64,000 nucleotides of DNA from Paenibacillus sp. ACRRY (GCF_022346995.1 NZ_JAKRNM010000018.1:1-64000), one strand, 5' to 3'; counted from the stretch's first letter, positions 34,162 to 43,913 are shown. Translations and numbers: made by a program. Notes: generated by a model from the letters alone, not told the origin.

Positions 34162-36240
34162 ATGGCAAGAGAGTTCTCCTTGAAAAATACACGTAATATC
34201 GGGATCATGGCTCATATTGATGCGGGTAAAACCACGACAACTGAGCGGATCTTGTTCTACACAGGCCGTACGCACAAAATCGGTGAAGTTCACGAAGGCG
34301 CTGCGACAATGGACTGGATGGAACAGGAACAGGAGCGCGGAATTACGATTACTTCCGCTGCGACTACCGCTGCTTGGAAAGGCCACCGCGTTAATATCAT
34401 TGATACCCCGGGACACGTTGACTTCACTGTTGAAGTTGAACGTTCCCTTCGTGTATTGGACGGAGCAGTTGGTGTATTCAGTGCGAAAGAAGGCGTTGAG
34501 CCTCAGTCTGAAACTGTATGGAGACAGGCTGACAAGTACGGCGTACCTCGTATCGCTTACGTAAATAAAATGGATATCATCGGTGCTGACTTCTTGAATG
34601 TTGTTTCCGACATGCGTGATCGCCTTCAAGCGAACGCAGTTGCGATTCAACTGCCAATCGGCGCTGAAAATGATTTTAAAGGTATCATTGATATCGTTGC
34701 ACAAAGAGCTCATATGTACAAAGATGACCTTGGTCAAGATATCGAAGAAACCGAAATTCCTGCGGAATTTGCAGATCAAGTTGAAGAACTCCGCAACGAA
34801 TTGATTGAGCGGGTTGCAGAACTCGACGAAGAATTGACTATGAAATACCTGGAAGGCGAAGAGATCACTGTTGAAGAGATCAAATCCGCTCTCCGTAAAG
34901 GTGTAGTAGAAGTTAAGATCTTCCCAGTAATCTGTGGATCCTCTTATCGTAACAAAGGTGTTCAACTTATGTTGGACGCTGTTATCGACTACTTGCCAGC
35001 TCCAATTGACGTTCCAGCGATCAAGGGTCTCCTTGAAGATGGAACCGAAGCGGTTCGCAAGTCTTCCGATGAAGAGCCATTCTCTGCATTGGCATTCAAA
35101 ATCATGACTGACCCTTACGTTGGTAAATTGACATTCTTCCGCGTATACTCCGGTGTTCTTCAATCCGGTTCTTATGTATTGAATGCCACTAAAAACAAAC
35201 GTGAGCGTATCGGTCGTATCCTTCAAATGCACGCGAACAGCCGTCAAGAGATCACTGAAGTTTACTCCGGTGACATTGCAGCTGCCGTAGGTTTGAAAGA
35301 TACTGGTACAGGTGATACACTATGTGATGAGAAAAACCCGGTTATCTTGGAATCCATGAACTTCCCTGATCCGGTTATCGAAATCGCCGTTGAACCTAAA
35401 ACCAAAGCTGACCAAGATAAAATGGGTGTTGCTCTCGGCAAGTTGACAGAAGAGGATCCAACTCTTCGCGCTCACACTGACGAAGAAACAGGCCAAACAA
35501 TCTTGGCAGGTATGGGTGAGCTTCACCTTGATATCATCATCGACCGTATGCGTCGTGAGTTCAAGGTTGAAACTACTGTGGGTAAACCACAAGTAGCTTA
35601 CCGTGAAACTTTCCGTGCTCCAGCGCGCGTTGAAGGTAAATTCGTACGTCAATCCGGTGGTCGTGGTCAATACGGTCACGTATGGGTTGAATTCGAACCT
35701 CTCGAGCCGGGTACAGGCAGCCAGTTTGAAAGTAAGGTTGTCGGTGGTTCCGTTCCTAGAGAATACATTCAACCAGCACTGTCAGGGATTGAAGAGCAAA
35801 TGAAAAACGGCGTTATTGCAGGCTTCCCGCTTGTTGACGTTAAGGCTACGATTGTAGACGGATCTTACCATGATGTCGATTCCAACGAGATGGCATTTAA
35901 AATTGCCGGATCTATGGCGCTGAAAGCAGCGAAAGACAAATGTAGTCCAGTTCTGCTTGAGCCAATCATGAAAGTAGAAGTAACCGTTCCGGAAGAGTAC
36001 ATGGGTGACGTTATGGGTATGCTTAACTCCCGTCGTGGCCGCATCGAAGGTATGGATTCCCGTAGTGGAGCTCAAATCATTCGTGCTAAAGTACCTTTGT
36101 CCGAAATGTTCGGATACTCTACAACTCTTCGTTCCGGTACTCAAGGACGCGGCGTATTCTCCATGGAGCTTTCTCACTACGAAGAAGTTCCTAAGAGCAT
36201 CGCTGAAGAGATCGTTGCCAAAACAAAAGGCACCGAGTAG
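34162..36240 (+). CDS. fusA: Elongation factor G
   Basis: EF-G drives ribosomal translocation using GTP. The 692-residue product has the G1 motif AHIDAGKTT, the switch region with RGITI, G3 DTPGHVDF, and G4 NKMD, followed by domains II-V. There are no visible changes in the GTPase core. It lies 47 bases after rpsG. Confidence 0.98.
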   Translation: MAREFSLKNTRNIGIMAHIDAGKTTTTERILFYTGRTHKIGEVHEGAATMDWMEQEQERGITITSAATTAAWKGHRVNIIDTPGHVDFTVEVERSLRVLDGAVGVFSAKEGVEPQSETVWRQADKYGVPRIAYVNKMDIIGADFLNVVSDMRDRLQANAVAIQLPIGAENDFKGIIDIVAQRAHMYKDDLGQDIEETEIPAEFADQVEELRNELIERVAELDEELTMKYLEGEEITVEEIKSALRKGVVEVKIFPVICGSSYRNKGVQLMLDAVIDYLPAPIDVPAIKGLLEDGTEAVRKSSDEEPFSALAFKIMTDPYVGKLTFFRVYSGVLQSGSYVLNATKNKRERIGRILQMHANSRQEITEVYSGDIAAAVGLKDTGTGDTLCDEKNPVILESMNFPDPVIEIAVEPKTKADQDKMGVALGKLTEEDPTLRAHTDEETGQTILAGMGELHLDIIIDRMRREFKVETTVGKPQVAYRETFRAPARVEGKFVRQSGGRGQYGHVWVEFEPLEPGTGSQFESKVVGGSVPREYIQPALSGIEEQMKNGVIAGFPLVDVKATIVDGSYHDVDSNEMAFKIAGSMALKAAKDKCSPVLLEPIMKVEVTVPEEYMGDVMGMLNSRRGRIEGMDSRSGAQIIRAKVPLSEMFGYSTTLRSGTQGRGVFSMELSHYEEVPKSIAEEIVAKTKGTE

Positions 36241-36247
36241 TTTTCTC

Positions 36248-36300
36248 ACACTGGACGCTAGTGCATAGGGGTTTAATCTTCTAGATGCTAGGGTCCAGTG
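36248..36300 (+). repeat. inverted repeat between fusA and tuf
   Basis: CACTGGAC (36248-36255) pairs with GTCCAGTG (36293-36300). Partial further pairing is possible inside (GCTAG with CTAG). No T-run follows directly. It may mark a processing point or a partial attenuator between fusA and the more highly expressed tuf. Confidence 0.6.
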
Positions 36301-36339
36301 AAAACATAAAATTTAACATTTTAAGGAGGCCACGTTCAA

Positions 36340-37530
36340 ATGGCAAAGGCTAAATACGAACGTAATAAACCACACGTTAACATTGGTACTATCGGTCACG
36401 TCGACCATGGTAAAACAACTCTGACTGCTGCAATCACTACTGTATTGTCCAAAACTTACGGTGGCGCAGCAATCGCTTTCGATCAAATCGATAAAGCTCC
36501 AGAAGAGCGCGAACGCGGTATCACAATCTCCACAGCTCACGTTGAGTACGAAACTGACGCTCGTCACTACGCTCACGTTGACTGCCCAGGTCACGCCGAC
36601 TATGTTAAAAACATGATCACTGGCGCGGCACAAATGGACGGAGCTATCTTGGTAGTATCCGCAGCTGACGGCCCAATGCCACAAACTCGTGAGCACATCT
36701 TGCTCTCCCGTCAAGTAGGCGTACCTTACATCGTTGTATTCTTGAACAAATGCGACATGGTTGAAGACGAAGAGTTGTTGGAACTGGTTGAAATGGAAGT
36801 TCGCGACTTGCTCAACGAATATGAGTTCCCAGGTGACGATACTCCAATCACTCGTGGTTCCGCTCGTGAAGCTCTGCAAAACCCTGATGGTGAGTGGGCT
36901 CAAAAAATCGTTGAGATGTTCAAAGAAATCGATACTTACATCCCAACTCCAGAGCGCGACACTGACAAACCTTTCTTGATGCCAGTTGAGGACGTATTCT
37001 CCATCACTGGTCGTGGTACAGTAGCTACAGGTCGTGTAGAGCGTGGTACTGTTAAAGTCGGTGAAGAGATCGAAATCGTGGGTATCCACGAAGAAACTAA
37101 AAAATCCGTAGTTACGGGCGTTGAAATGTTCCGTAAATTGCTGGATTCCGCTCAAGCGGGTGACAACATCGGCGCATTGCTGCGTGGTGTTGACCGTGAA
37201 AGCATCGAGCGTGGACAAGTACTGGCTAAACCAGGTTCTGTTAAACCACACACAGAATTTACAGCTCAAGTATACGTTCTGACTAAAGAAGAGGGTGGAC
37301 GTCACAAACCTTTCTTCACAGGATACCGTCCACAATTCTATTTCCGTACAACTGACGTAACAGGTATCATCAACCTGCCAGAAGGTACTGAAATGGTAAT
37401 GCCAGGCGACAACATCACAGTAACTGTACAACTGATCAATCCAATTGCGATTGAAGAAGGTACACGCTTCGCGATCCGCGAAGGTGGACGTACAGTTGGT
37501 GCCGGTGCGGTAGCATCCATCCAAAAATAA
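36340..37530 (+). CDS. tuf: Elongation factor Tu
   Basis: EF-Tu delivers aminoacyl-tRNA to the ribosome. The 396-residue product has GHVDHGKTT (residues 18-26), DCPGHADY and NKCD for GTP binding, and domains II and III. Only one tuf gene is in the window. It is followed by a strong terminator, so the str and S10 transcripts can be separated. Confidence 0.98.
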   Translation: MAKAKYERNKPHVNIGTIGHVDHGKTTLTAAITTVLSKTYGGAAIAFDQIDKAPEERERGITISTAHVEYETDARHYAHVDCPGHADYVKNMITGAAQMDGAILVVSAADGPMPQTREHILLSRQVGVPYIVVFLNKCDMVEDEELLELVEMEVRDLLNEYEFPGDDTPITRGSAREALQNPDGEWAQKIVEMFKEIDTYIPTPERDTDKPFLMPVEDVFSITGRGTVATGRVERGTVKVGEEIEIVGIHEETKKSVVTGVEMFRKLLDSAQAGDNIGALLRGVDRESIERGQVLAKPGSVKPHTEFTAQVYVLTKEEGGRHKPFFTGYRPQFYFRTTDVTGIINLPEGTEMVMPGDNITVTVQLINPIAIEEGTRFAIREGGRTVGAGAVASIQK

Positions 37531-37604
37531 TTCAGCTTTTCGCTGAGTAAGCATATGCAACAGTGTACTGGAACGAGTAACATTGTACTGTAACGAAGCT
37601 TCGG

Positions 37605-37645
37605 AAGAGTTCTTTATCCGACATCGGATAAAGAACTCTTTTATT
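37605..37645 (+). terminator. str operon terminator
   Basis: A 16-base perfect stem (37605-37620 with 37625-37640) with a four-base loop is followed by a T-rich run. The rest of 37646-37801 holds no gene I can support. Confidence 0.92.
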
Positions 37646-37801
37646 ATGTATAAGTGATTCGGGACCTGCGTCATAATGGTGAGGAACATTCAGATGTATA
37701 AAAAGGATCGGTTAAGGCAGCTTGCATAACGGTGAAATAACACATTAAACAACGTCATTTCTATATGAAAAGATTAGTTTAAATGTTTTTCTTAAATATG
37801 C

Positions 37802-37830
37802 TTGCAATACGCCCATTTTTTCTATATAAT
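37802..37830 (+). promoter_or_regulatory. S10-spc-alpha operon promoter
   Basis: TTGCAA (37802-37807), a 17-base spacer and TATAAT (37825-37830) form the likely main promoter for the ribosomal protein cluster. It leaves a leader of about 130 bases before rpsJ. Confidence 0.87.
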
Positions 37831-37967
37831 AATGAATGTTGTTCTGAGACGTTGCGATGATGTGAGAGGTTACTGGCACACCCGGCCCCTTTGCCATGGG
37901 AGGGTTGTTGGAAAATTTTCACGGAGTATGTCCGATAATAAATTGGGCGATAGAAGGAGGGACTAAA

Positions 37968-38276
37968 ATGGCAAAGCAAAAAATTCGTATTCGTTTGAAA
38001 GCTTACGACCACAGAATTCTTGATCAATCCGCGGAGAAAATTGTTGAAACAGCAAAACGTTCGGGTGCTGGTGTATCCGGTCCGATTCCGCTTCCAACTG
38101 AAAAACAAATCATTACTATTCTTCGTGCGGTACACAAGTACAAGGATTCTCGGGAGCAATTCGAGCAACGCACACATAAGCGTTTGATCGACATCGTTAA
38201 CCCGACTCCACAAACTGTGGATGCCTTGATGCGCTTGGATCTGCCGTCCGGTGTAGATATCGAAATCAAATTGTAA
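37968..38276 (+). CDS. rpsJ: 30S ribosomal protein S10
   Basis: S10 is a 30S head protein and also the NusE antitermination partner of NusB. The 102-residue product starts MAKQKIRIRLKAYDHRILD. ATG 37968 follows GAAGGAGG; the frame upstream to 37896 is leader. First gene of the large r-protein operon. Confidence 0.98.
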   Translation: MAKQKIRIRLKAYDHRILDQSAEKIVETAKRSGAGVSGPIPLPTEKQIITILRAVHKYKDSREQFEQRTHKRLIDIVNPTPQTVDALMRLDLPSGVDIEIKL

Positions 38277-38319
38277 TATAAATCAACAAGACCATGTATA
38301 AAGGAAAAGAGGTGTCAAC

Positions 38320-38943
38320 ATGAAAGGTATCTTAGGAAAAAAACTTGGAATGACTCAAGTGTTTACCGCTGAAGGTAACGTAGTACCAGTAACAGTTATC
38401 GAAGCAGGACCTTGTGTTGTTTTGCAAAAGAAAGATCTTGAGAACGATGGCTACGAAGCGGTTCAAATCGGATACTCCGATAAGAAAGAGAAAAATGCCA
38501 ACAAGCCAGAAGCAGGACACGCTAAAAAAGCGAATACTGCCCCTAAGCGCTACGTTCGTGAACTTCGCGGCATCAACATCGCGGAATATGAAGTTGGCCA
38601 AGAGTTGAAAGCTGACATTTTCGCAGAAGGCGAATTCGTTGACGTAACGGGTATTTCTAAAGGTAAAGGTTTTGCCGGCGTAATCAAACGTTGGGGACAA
38701 AGCACTGGACCTATGTCTCACGGTTCTCGTTATCACCGTGGCCCGGGTTCGATGGGTTCGATCCAAGCTAACCGCGTTCCTAAAGGCAAACACTTGCCAG
38801 GACACATGGGTCATGAGACTGTTACAATCCAACGTCTTGAAGTTGTTAAAGTAGACGCTGAGCGTAACGTGTTGCTCGTGAAGGGTTCCATTCCTGGACC
38901 GAAAAACAGTCTTGTAAAAGTTAAAGAAACGGTGAAAAAATAA
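38320..38943 (+). CDS. rplC: 50S ribosomal protein L3
   Basis: L3 helps start 50S assembly and reaches the peptidyl transferase center. The 207-residue product begins MKGILGKKLGMTQVF and has the conserved loop GSRYHRGPGSMG that points to the catalytic center. It lies 43 bases after rpsJ. Confidence 0.98.
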   Translation: MKGILGKKLGMTQVFTAEGNVVPVTVIEAGPCVVLQKKDLENDGYEAVQIGYSDKKEKNANKPEAGHAKKANTAPKRYVRELRGINIAEYEVGQELKADIFAEGEFVDVTGISKGKGFAGVIKRWGQSTGPMSHGSRYHRGPGSMGSIQANRVPKGKHLPGHMGHETVTIQRLEVVKVDAERNVLLVKGSIPGPKNSLVKVKETVKK

Positions 38944-38968
38944 CCACTGAAGAAAGGAGGAACACAAA

Positions 38969-39592
38969 ATGCCAAAAGTATCAGTTTACAATGTAGATGG
39001 TAGCCAAGTGGGCGAAGTTGAACTGAACGATGCAGTATTCGGAGTAGAGCCGAACACTTCCGTTCTGTACGATGCAGTGCTTATGCAACGCGCTTCCCTT
39101 CGTCAAGGTACCCACAAAGTAAAAGGACGTTCTGAAGTACGTGGCGGTGGACGTAAGCCTTGGAAACAAAAAGGTACAGGTCGCGCTCGTCAAGGTTCGA
39201 TTCGTTCTCCACAATGGAAAGGCGGCGGTATCGTATTTGGTCCGACACCTCGGAGCTATGCGTACAAACTGCCTAAGAAAGTTCGCCGTTTGGCGATCAA
39301 ATCAGCTCTTTCATCCAAAGTGCTCGACAATGACATTATCGTTTTGGATGCTCTTTCGCTGAGCACACCTAAAACTAAAGAATTTGCAGCCATCTTGAAC
39401 AACTTGAAAGTTGGACGCAAAGCTTTGATCGTAGCTCCTAGCTATGATGATAATGTGGCTCTTTCCGCACGGAATATTCCTGGCGTGAAATTCGTAGCAG
39501 CTGACGGCATTAATGTTCTTGACGTGCTTGCGCACGACAAACTGATCATTACGAAAGAAGCAGTTCAGAAGGTAGAGGAGGTGCTCGCGTAA
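38969..39592 (+). CDS. rplD: 50S ribosomal protein L4
   Basis: L4 lines the peptide exit tunnel. The 207-residue product includes the tunnel loop GGGRKPWKQKGTGRARQGS (about residues 60-80), where macrolide resistance changes occur in other species; no insertion or deletion is seen. Its stop overlaps the rplW start by one base (TAATG). Confidence 0.97.
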   Translation: MPKVSVYNVDGSQVGEVELNDAVFGVEPNTSVLYDAVLMQRASLRQGTHKVKGRSEVRGGGRKPWKQKGTGRARQGSIRSPQWKGGGIVFGPTPRSYAYKLPKKVRRLAIKSALSSKVLDNDIIVLDALSLSTPKTKEFAAILNNLKVGRKALIVAPSYDDNVALSARNIPGVKFVAADGINVLDVLAHDKLIITKEAVQKVEEVLA

Positions 39593-39882
39593 TGAAGGAT
39601 CCTCGTGATATTGTTAAACGTCCGATTATTACGGAACGTACTGCTGACATGATGAATGACTTGAAATATGTATTTGAAGTCGATATCCGTGCAAACAAAA
39701 CCGAGATCAAAAAAGCCGTGGAAGCTATTTTCAACGTAAAAGTGAAAAACGTGAACACTCTTCGTGTTCCAGCTAAGCCTAAACGGTACGGACGTTATTC
39801 CGGATATACTAGCGAATGGAAAAAAGCGTTTGTAACACTGACACAAGACAGCAAAACGCTTGAGTTCTTTGAAACTGTATAA
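39592..39882 (+). CDS. rplW: 50S ribosomal protein L23
   Basis: L23 is at the tunnel exit and binds trigger factor and SRP. The 96-residue product has the family pattern RPIITERTADMM near the N terminus. It starts inside the rplD stop codon, which suggests translational coupling. Confidence 0.97.
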   Translation: MKDPRDIVKRPIITERTADMMNDLKYVFEVDIRANKTEIKKAVEAIFNVKVKNVNTLRVPAKPKRYGRYSGYTSEWKKAFVTLTQDSKTLEFFETV

Positions 39883-39913
39883 TTGAAATTGTTGAAGTAA
39901 GGAGGGAAACCCA

Positions 39914-40744
39914 GTGCCAATCAAAAAGTATAAACCGACATCCCCGGCAAGACGGAACATGTCCGTATCTACATTTGAGGAAATCACCACAGATCAGCCG
40001 GAGAAATCGTTGTTGGCCCCACTGAGCAAAAAAGCAGGCCGCAACAACCAAGGTAAAATTACAGTTCGTCACCACGGTGGTGGACACAAACGTAAATACC
40101 GTATCATTGACTTCAAACGTACTAAAGATGGAATACCGGGCCGCGTTGCTACGATCGAGTATGACCCGAACCGTACATCGAACATCGCCCTGATTCACTA
40201 TGCTGATGGTGAGAAACGTTACATCATCGCTCCTAAAGGATTGAAAGTTGGAGATCAAATCTTCTCCGGTCCTGAATCCGACATCAAAATCGGTAACGCA
40301 CTGCCACTCGAAAACATTCCAGTAGGTACCGTTATCCACAACATCGAGTTGAAACCAGGTAAAGGCGGACAATTGGTTCGTGCTGCTGGTACAGAAGCTC
40401 AATTGCTTGGTAAAGAAGAAAAATACGTTTCCGTTCGTCTCTCTTCCGGAGAAGTTCGTCGTATTCTGAAAGTTTGCCGTGCAACAATCGGTTCTGTTGG
40501 TAACCAAGACCACGAGCTCATCAAAATCGGTAAAGCCGGTCGTAGCCGTTGGTTGGGACAACGTCCTGAAGTTCGTGGTGTAGTAATGAACCCTAACGAT
40601 CACCCTCACGGTGGTGGTGAAGGTCGTGCTCCAATCGGACGTAAATCGCCAATGTCACCATGGGGTAAACCTACTCTTGGTTACAAAACGCGTAAGAAAA
40701 ATAAAGCATCTGATAAATACATCATTCGCCGCCGCACGAAGTAA
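39914..40744 (+). CDS. rplB: 50S ribosomal protein L2
   Basis: L2 is needed for subunit joining and peptidyl transfer. The 276-residue product starts at GTG 39914 (MPIKKYKPTSPARR) behind AAGGAGG. The functional region NPNDHPHGGGEGR, with its key histidine, is intact. Confidence 0.98.
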   Translation: MPIKKYKPTSPARRNMSVSTFEEITTDQPEKSLLAPLSKKAGRNNQGKITVRHHGGGHKRKYRIIDFKRTKDGIPGRVATIEYDPNRTSNIALIHYADGEKRYIIAPKGLKVGDQIFSGPESDIKIGNALPLENIPVGTVIHNIELKPGKGGQLVRAAGTEAQLLGKEEKYVSVRLSSGEVRRILKVCRATIGSVGNQDHELIKIGKAGRSRWLGQRPEVRGVVMNPNDHPHGGGEGRAPIGRKSPMSPWGKPTLGYKTRKKNKASDKYIIRRRTK

Positions 40745-40815
40745 TACACACTGTGCATAACTTCGTGAGGCATCTGCGGATGCATAAACGCTACGTTTGA
40801 AGGGAGGATCTCCAC

Positions 40816-41094
40816 ATGGGTCGCAGTTTGAAAAAAGGGCCATTCATTGATGGCTACATGCTGAAAAAGGTAGAAGAGATGGACGCTTCCGGTAAAAAGA
40901 ACGTTATCAAAACCTGGTCCCGTCGCTCTACAATTTTTCCACAATTCATCGGACACACATTCGGCGTATATGACGGACGTAAACACGTGCCAGTATACGT
41001 GACTGAGGACATGGTCGGACACAAATTGGGTGAGTTCGCTCCAACCCGTACGTACAAAGGCCATACTGATGATGACAAGAAAACAAGAAGATAA
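40816..41094 (+). CDS. rpsS: 30S ribosomal protein S19
   Basis: S19 lies in the 30S head next to S13. The 92-residue product begins MGRSLKKGPFID and has the TWSRRSTIFP segment. The 71-base gap after rplB holds no separate signal. Confidence 0.97.
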   Translation: MGRSLKKGPFIDGYMLKKVEEMDASGKKNVIKTWSRRSTIFPQFIGHTFGVYDGRKHVPVYVTEDMVGHKLGEFAPTRTYKGHTDDDKKTRR

Positions 41095-41129
41095 ATGAAC
41101 ATCTTTAATGTTTGAGAGGAGGTTACACA

Positions 41130-41462
41130 ATGGAAGCAAAAGCACATGCTAAGTTTATCCGGATTGCTCCTCGTAAAGTTCAACTCGTTGTTGACTTGAT
41201 TCGCGGCAAGCAAGTTGGTGAGGCGGTTGCCATTCTCCGTCACACTCCGAAATCCGCTTCTCCAATCGTTGAGAAGTTGCTTAACTCCGCTATTGCGAAT
41301 GCGGAACATAACTATTCTATGGATGTTAATAACTTGGTCATTTCGCAAGCTTACGTGAACCAAGGACCGACAATGAAACGTTTCCGCCCTCGTGCAATGG
41401 GACGTGCAAGTCGTATTAACAAACGTACTAGCCACATCACTTTGGTGGTATCTGAAAAGTAG
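41130..41462 (+). CDS. rplV: 50S ribosomal protein L22
   Basis: L22 reaches into the exit tunnel with a long hairpin. The 110-residue product starts MEAKAHAKFIRIAPRK. ATG 41130 follows GAGAGGAGG; the open frame upstream starts before that site. The tunnel hairpin RFRPRAMGRASRI is of normal length. Confidence 0.97.
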   Translation: MEAKAHAKFIRIAPRKVQLVVDLIRGKQVGEAVAILRHTPKSASPIVEKLLNSAIANAEHNYSMDVNNLVISQAYVNQGPTMKRFRPRAMGRASRINKRTSHITLVVSEK

Positions 41463-41477
41463 AAGGAGGGAAAACGT

Positions 41478-42143
41478 GTGGGCCAAAAGGTAAATCCGGT
41501 CGGACTCCGTGTCGGAGTTATCCGTGACTGGGAATCTAAATGGTATGCAGGCAAAGACTTCGGTGATCTTTTGATGGAAGACGTGAAAATTCGTGAATTC
41601 CTGAAAAATAAATTGAAAGACTCCGCTATGTCTCGTGTTGAAATCGAGAGAGCGGCTAACCGCGTAAACGTAACGATTCACACAGCGAAACCAGGTATGG
41701 TAATCGGTAAAGGTGGATCTGAAGTTGAGAATCTTCGTAACCAAATTACGAAAATTGCTGGCGGTAAAAAAGTACACATCAACATCTCTGAAATTAAGAA
41801 CCAAGACCTGGACGCAATCCTGGTAGCAGAAAGCATTGCACAACAACTGGAACGTCGCGTTTCTTTCCGTCGTGCTCTGAAACAAGCTATTCAAAGAACT
41901 ATGCGCTCTGGTGCAAAAGGTATTAAAACTCAAGTGGGCGGACGTCTTGGCGGAGCTGAGATCGCACGTTCGGAAGGCTACAGCGAAGGAACTGTTCCAC
42001 TGCACACGCTTCGTGCCGACATCGACTACGGTACAGCAGAGGCTCATACAACTTACGGCCGTATCGGCGTAAAAGTATGGATCTATCGTGGAGAGGTTCT
42101 TCCTACGGCTAAGAAACAAGCTGCTAAGGAAGGAGGCAACTAA
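41478..42143 (+). CDS. rpsC: 30S ribosomal protein S3
   Basis: S3 is at the mRNA entry site and helps unwind mRNA. The 221-residue product starts at GTG 41478 (MGQKVNPVGLRVG), after AGAAGGAGGG. It has the KH domain with VIGKGGSE near residues 75-83. It ends three bases before rplP. Confidence 0.97.
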   Translation: MGQKVNPVGLRVGVIRDWESKWYAGKDFGDLLMEDVKIREFLKNKLKDSAMSRVEIERAANRVNVTIHTAKPGMVIGKGGSEVENLRNQITKIAGGKKVHINISEIKNQDLDAILVAESIAQQLERRVSFRRALKQAIQRTMRSGAKGIKTQVGGRLGGAEIARSEGYSEGTVPLHTLRADIDYGTAEAHTTYGRIGVKVWIYRGEVLPTAKKQAAKEGGN

Positions 42144-42145
42144 TC

Positions 42146-42580
42146 ATGTTGGTACCAAAACGTGTAAAACACCGTAAGCAACAACGCGGACATATGAAAG
42201 GCCAAGCAAAAGGCGGAACTACGCTGAACTTTGGCGAATACGGTCTGCAAGCTACGGAACCGGCTTGGATTACGAACCGTCAAATTGAAGCGGCTCGTAT
42301 TGCGATGACTCGTTACATCAAACGTGGTGGTAAAGTCTGGATCAAAATTTTCCCTGACAAACCAATCACTCAAAAGCCTCTCGAGGTTCGGATGGGTAGC
42401 GGTAAAGGTAACGTAGAAAAATGGGTTGCAGTTGTGAAACCAGGTAAGATCATGTTTGAACTTGCTGGTGTACCGGAGGAGATTGCACGCGAAGCGATGC
42501 GTCTTGCCGCTCACAAACTGCCAATCAAAACGAAGTTCGTGAAACGTGAAGAATTGGGTGGTGAAGCAAATGAAAGCTAG
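42146..42580 (+). CDS. rplP: 50S ribosomal protein L16
   Basis: L16 orders the A-site region of the 50S subunit. The 144-residue product begins MLVPKRVKHRKQQRG. It overlaps rpmC by 11 bases, so the two are probably co-translated. Confidence 0.97.
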   Translation: MLVPKRVKHRKQQRGHMKGQAKGGTTLNFGEYGLQATEPAWITNRQIEAARIAMTRYIKRGGKVWIKIFPDKPITQKPLEVRMGSGKGNVEKWVAVVKPGKIMFELAGVPEEIAREAMRLAAHKLPIKTKFVKREELGGEANES

Positions 42581-42767
42581 TGAATTTCGCAACCTAACCT
42601 CTGCTGAAATCGAGCAAAAGATTGCCGGATTTAAAGAAGAACTCTTTAACCTCCGCTTTCAACTCGCTACCGGTCAGCTGGATAACCCGACTCGAATCCG
42701 TGATGTGCGGAAAGAAATAGCTCGTGCTAAAACCATCATCCGTGAAAGAGAACTGGGTATCGGTTAA
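42570..42767 (+). CDS. rpmC: 50S ribosomal protein L29
   Basis: L29 lies near the tunnel exit beside L23. The 65-residue helical product starts MKASEFRNLTSAEIEQK. ATG 42570 lies inside the end of rplP; upstream in-frame starts are not backed by the family length. Confidence 0.96.
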   Translation: MKASEFRNLTSAEIEQKIAGFKEELFNLRFQLATGQLDNPTRIRDVRKEIARAKTIIRERELGIG

Positions 42768-42815
42768 TTAGAGGTCGGATATACATTCCGTCCGTAATCA
42801 GGAAGGAGGCCAACA

Positions 42816-43082
42816 ATGAGCGAAGAACGTAACGCACGTAAAGTGCAAACTGGTAAAGTTGTTAGCGATAAAATGGATAAAACGATTGTTGTTGCTGTAG
42901 AAACTTACAAAAACCATAAGTTGTACCATAAACGCATCAAGGTTACTAAAAAGTTCAAAGCGCATGACGAAGAAAACACTGCGAAAATCGGTGACACGGT
43001 GAAAATCATGGAGACTCGTCCGCTTTCGAAAGATAAACGCTGGAGACTTACTGAAGTCGTAGAAAAAGCGGTTATCATCTAA
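42816..43082 (+). CDS. rpsQ: 30S ribosomal protein S17
   Basis: S17 is a primary 16S rRNA binder. The 88-residue product has the OB-fold pattern KVVSDKMDKTIVVAVE and is preceded by GGAAGGAGG. Standard spc-operon position between rpmC and rplN. Confidence 0.97.
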   Translation: MSEERNARKVQTGKVVSDKMDKTIVVAVETYKNHKLYHKRIKVTKKFKAHDEENTAKIGDTVKIMETRPLSKDKRWRLTEVVEKAVII

Positions 43083-43117
43083 TGCATTATCAGCATAGCT
43101 GGAAGGAGGAATACTAA

Positions 43118-43486
43118 ATGATTCAACCATTTACACGTTTGGCTGTAGCCGACAACTCCGGTGCGAAGGAACTGATGTGTATCCGCGTACTCGGCGGTAC
43201 GGGACGTCGTACAGCACAAATCGGTGATCTGATCGTTTGTTCTGTAAAACAAGCAACACCAGGCGGCGTTGTCAAAAAAGGTGATGTAGTTAGAGCGGTT
43301 GTCGTTCGTACGAAACGTTCTGTACGTCGTAAAGACGGTTCCTACATCGGTTTTGATGAAAATGCAGCTGTTGTTGTAAAAGACGACAGAAGCCCACGTG
43401 GAACACGTATTTTCGGACCTGTTGCTCGTGAACTTCGCGAGAAAGACTTCATGAAAATCGTTTCCTTGGCCCCAGAGGTTATCTAA
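43118..43486 (+). CDS. rplN: 50S ribosomal protein L14
   Basis: L14 contacts 16S rRNA in bridge B8 and is the site where RsfS blocks subunit joining. The 122-residue product begins MIQPFTRLAVADNSGAKE and has the family end MKIVSLAPEVI. Confidence 0.98.
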   Translation: MIQPFTRLAVADNSGAKELMCIRVLGGTGRRTAQIGDLIVCSVKQATPGGVVKKGDVVRAVVVRTKRSVRRKDGSYIGFDENAAVVVKDDRSPRGTRIFGPVARELREKDFMKIVSLAPEVI

Positions 43487-43527
43487 TAGATTAAGCTCGT
43501 GATGTTTAGAAACAGGAGGTGTACGAA

Positions 43528-43881
43528 ATGCCAAGAGTGAAAAAAGTTCTGGAATCCCATAACAACAAACTTCACGTTAAAAAGGAAGATACGGTTATGG
43601 TGATCAGCGGTAAAGACAAAGGTAAAAAAGGCCGTGTCATCGCTGCTTATCCTCGTGAGAACCGCGTCCTTGTGGAAGGTGTTAACATGATTAAAAAACA
43701 CCAGAAGCCTAACCAGCAAAATCCGCAAGGCGGCATTATCGAGAAGGAAGCTCCGATTCACGTTTCCAACGTGATGCACATCGATCCAAAGAGCGGAAAA
43801 GTAACCCGTGTTGGTTACAAAGTGTTGGATAACGGAAAGAAAGTGCGCGTTGCTAAACGTTCCGGAGAAATTATCGACTAA
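43528..43881 (+). CDS. rplX: 50S ribosomal protein L24
   Basis: L24 is an early 50S assembly protein with a KOW motif (VMVISGKDKGKKGRVI). The 117-residue product starts at ATG 43528 (MPRVKKVLESHNNKL) after ACAGGAGGTG; an upstream in-frame start overlaps the ribosome binding site. Confidence 0.97.
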   Translation: MPRVKKVLESHNNKLHVKKEDTVMVISGKDKGKKGRVIAAYPRENRVLVEGVNMIKKHQKPNQQNPQGGIIEKEAPIHVSNVMHIDPKSGKVTRVGYKVLDNGKKVRVAKRSGEIID

Positions 43882-43913
43882 TTGAACCGAATGAGAAAGG
43901 AGGGCTATGATTC

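Noticed and set aside
36313..37689. Open frame of 458 codons on the minus strand opposite tuf
   Set aside because: It is the shadow of a highly codon-biased + strand gene. It lacks a ribosome binding site, its protein is rich in Cys, Phe and His without any domain, and tuf is certain.
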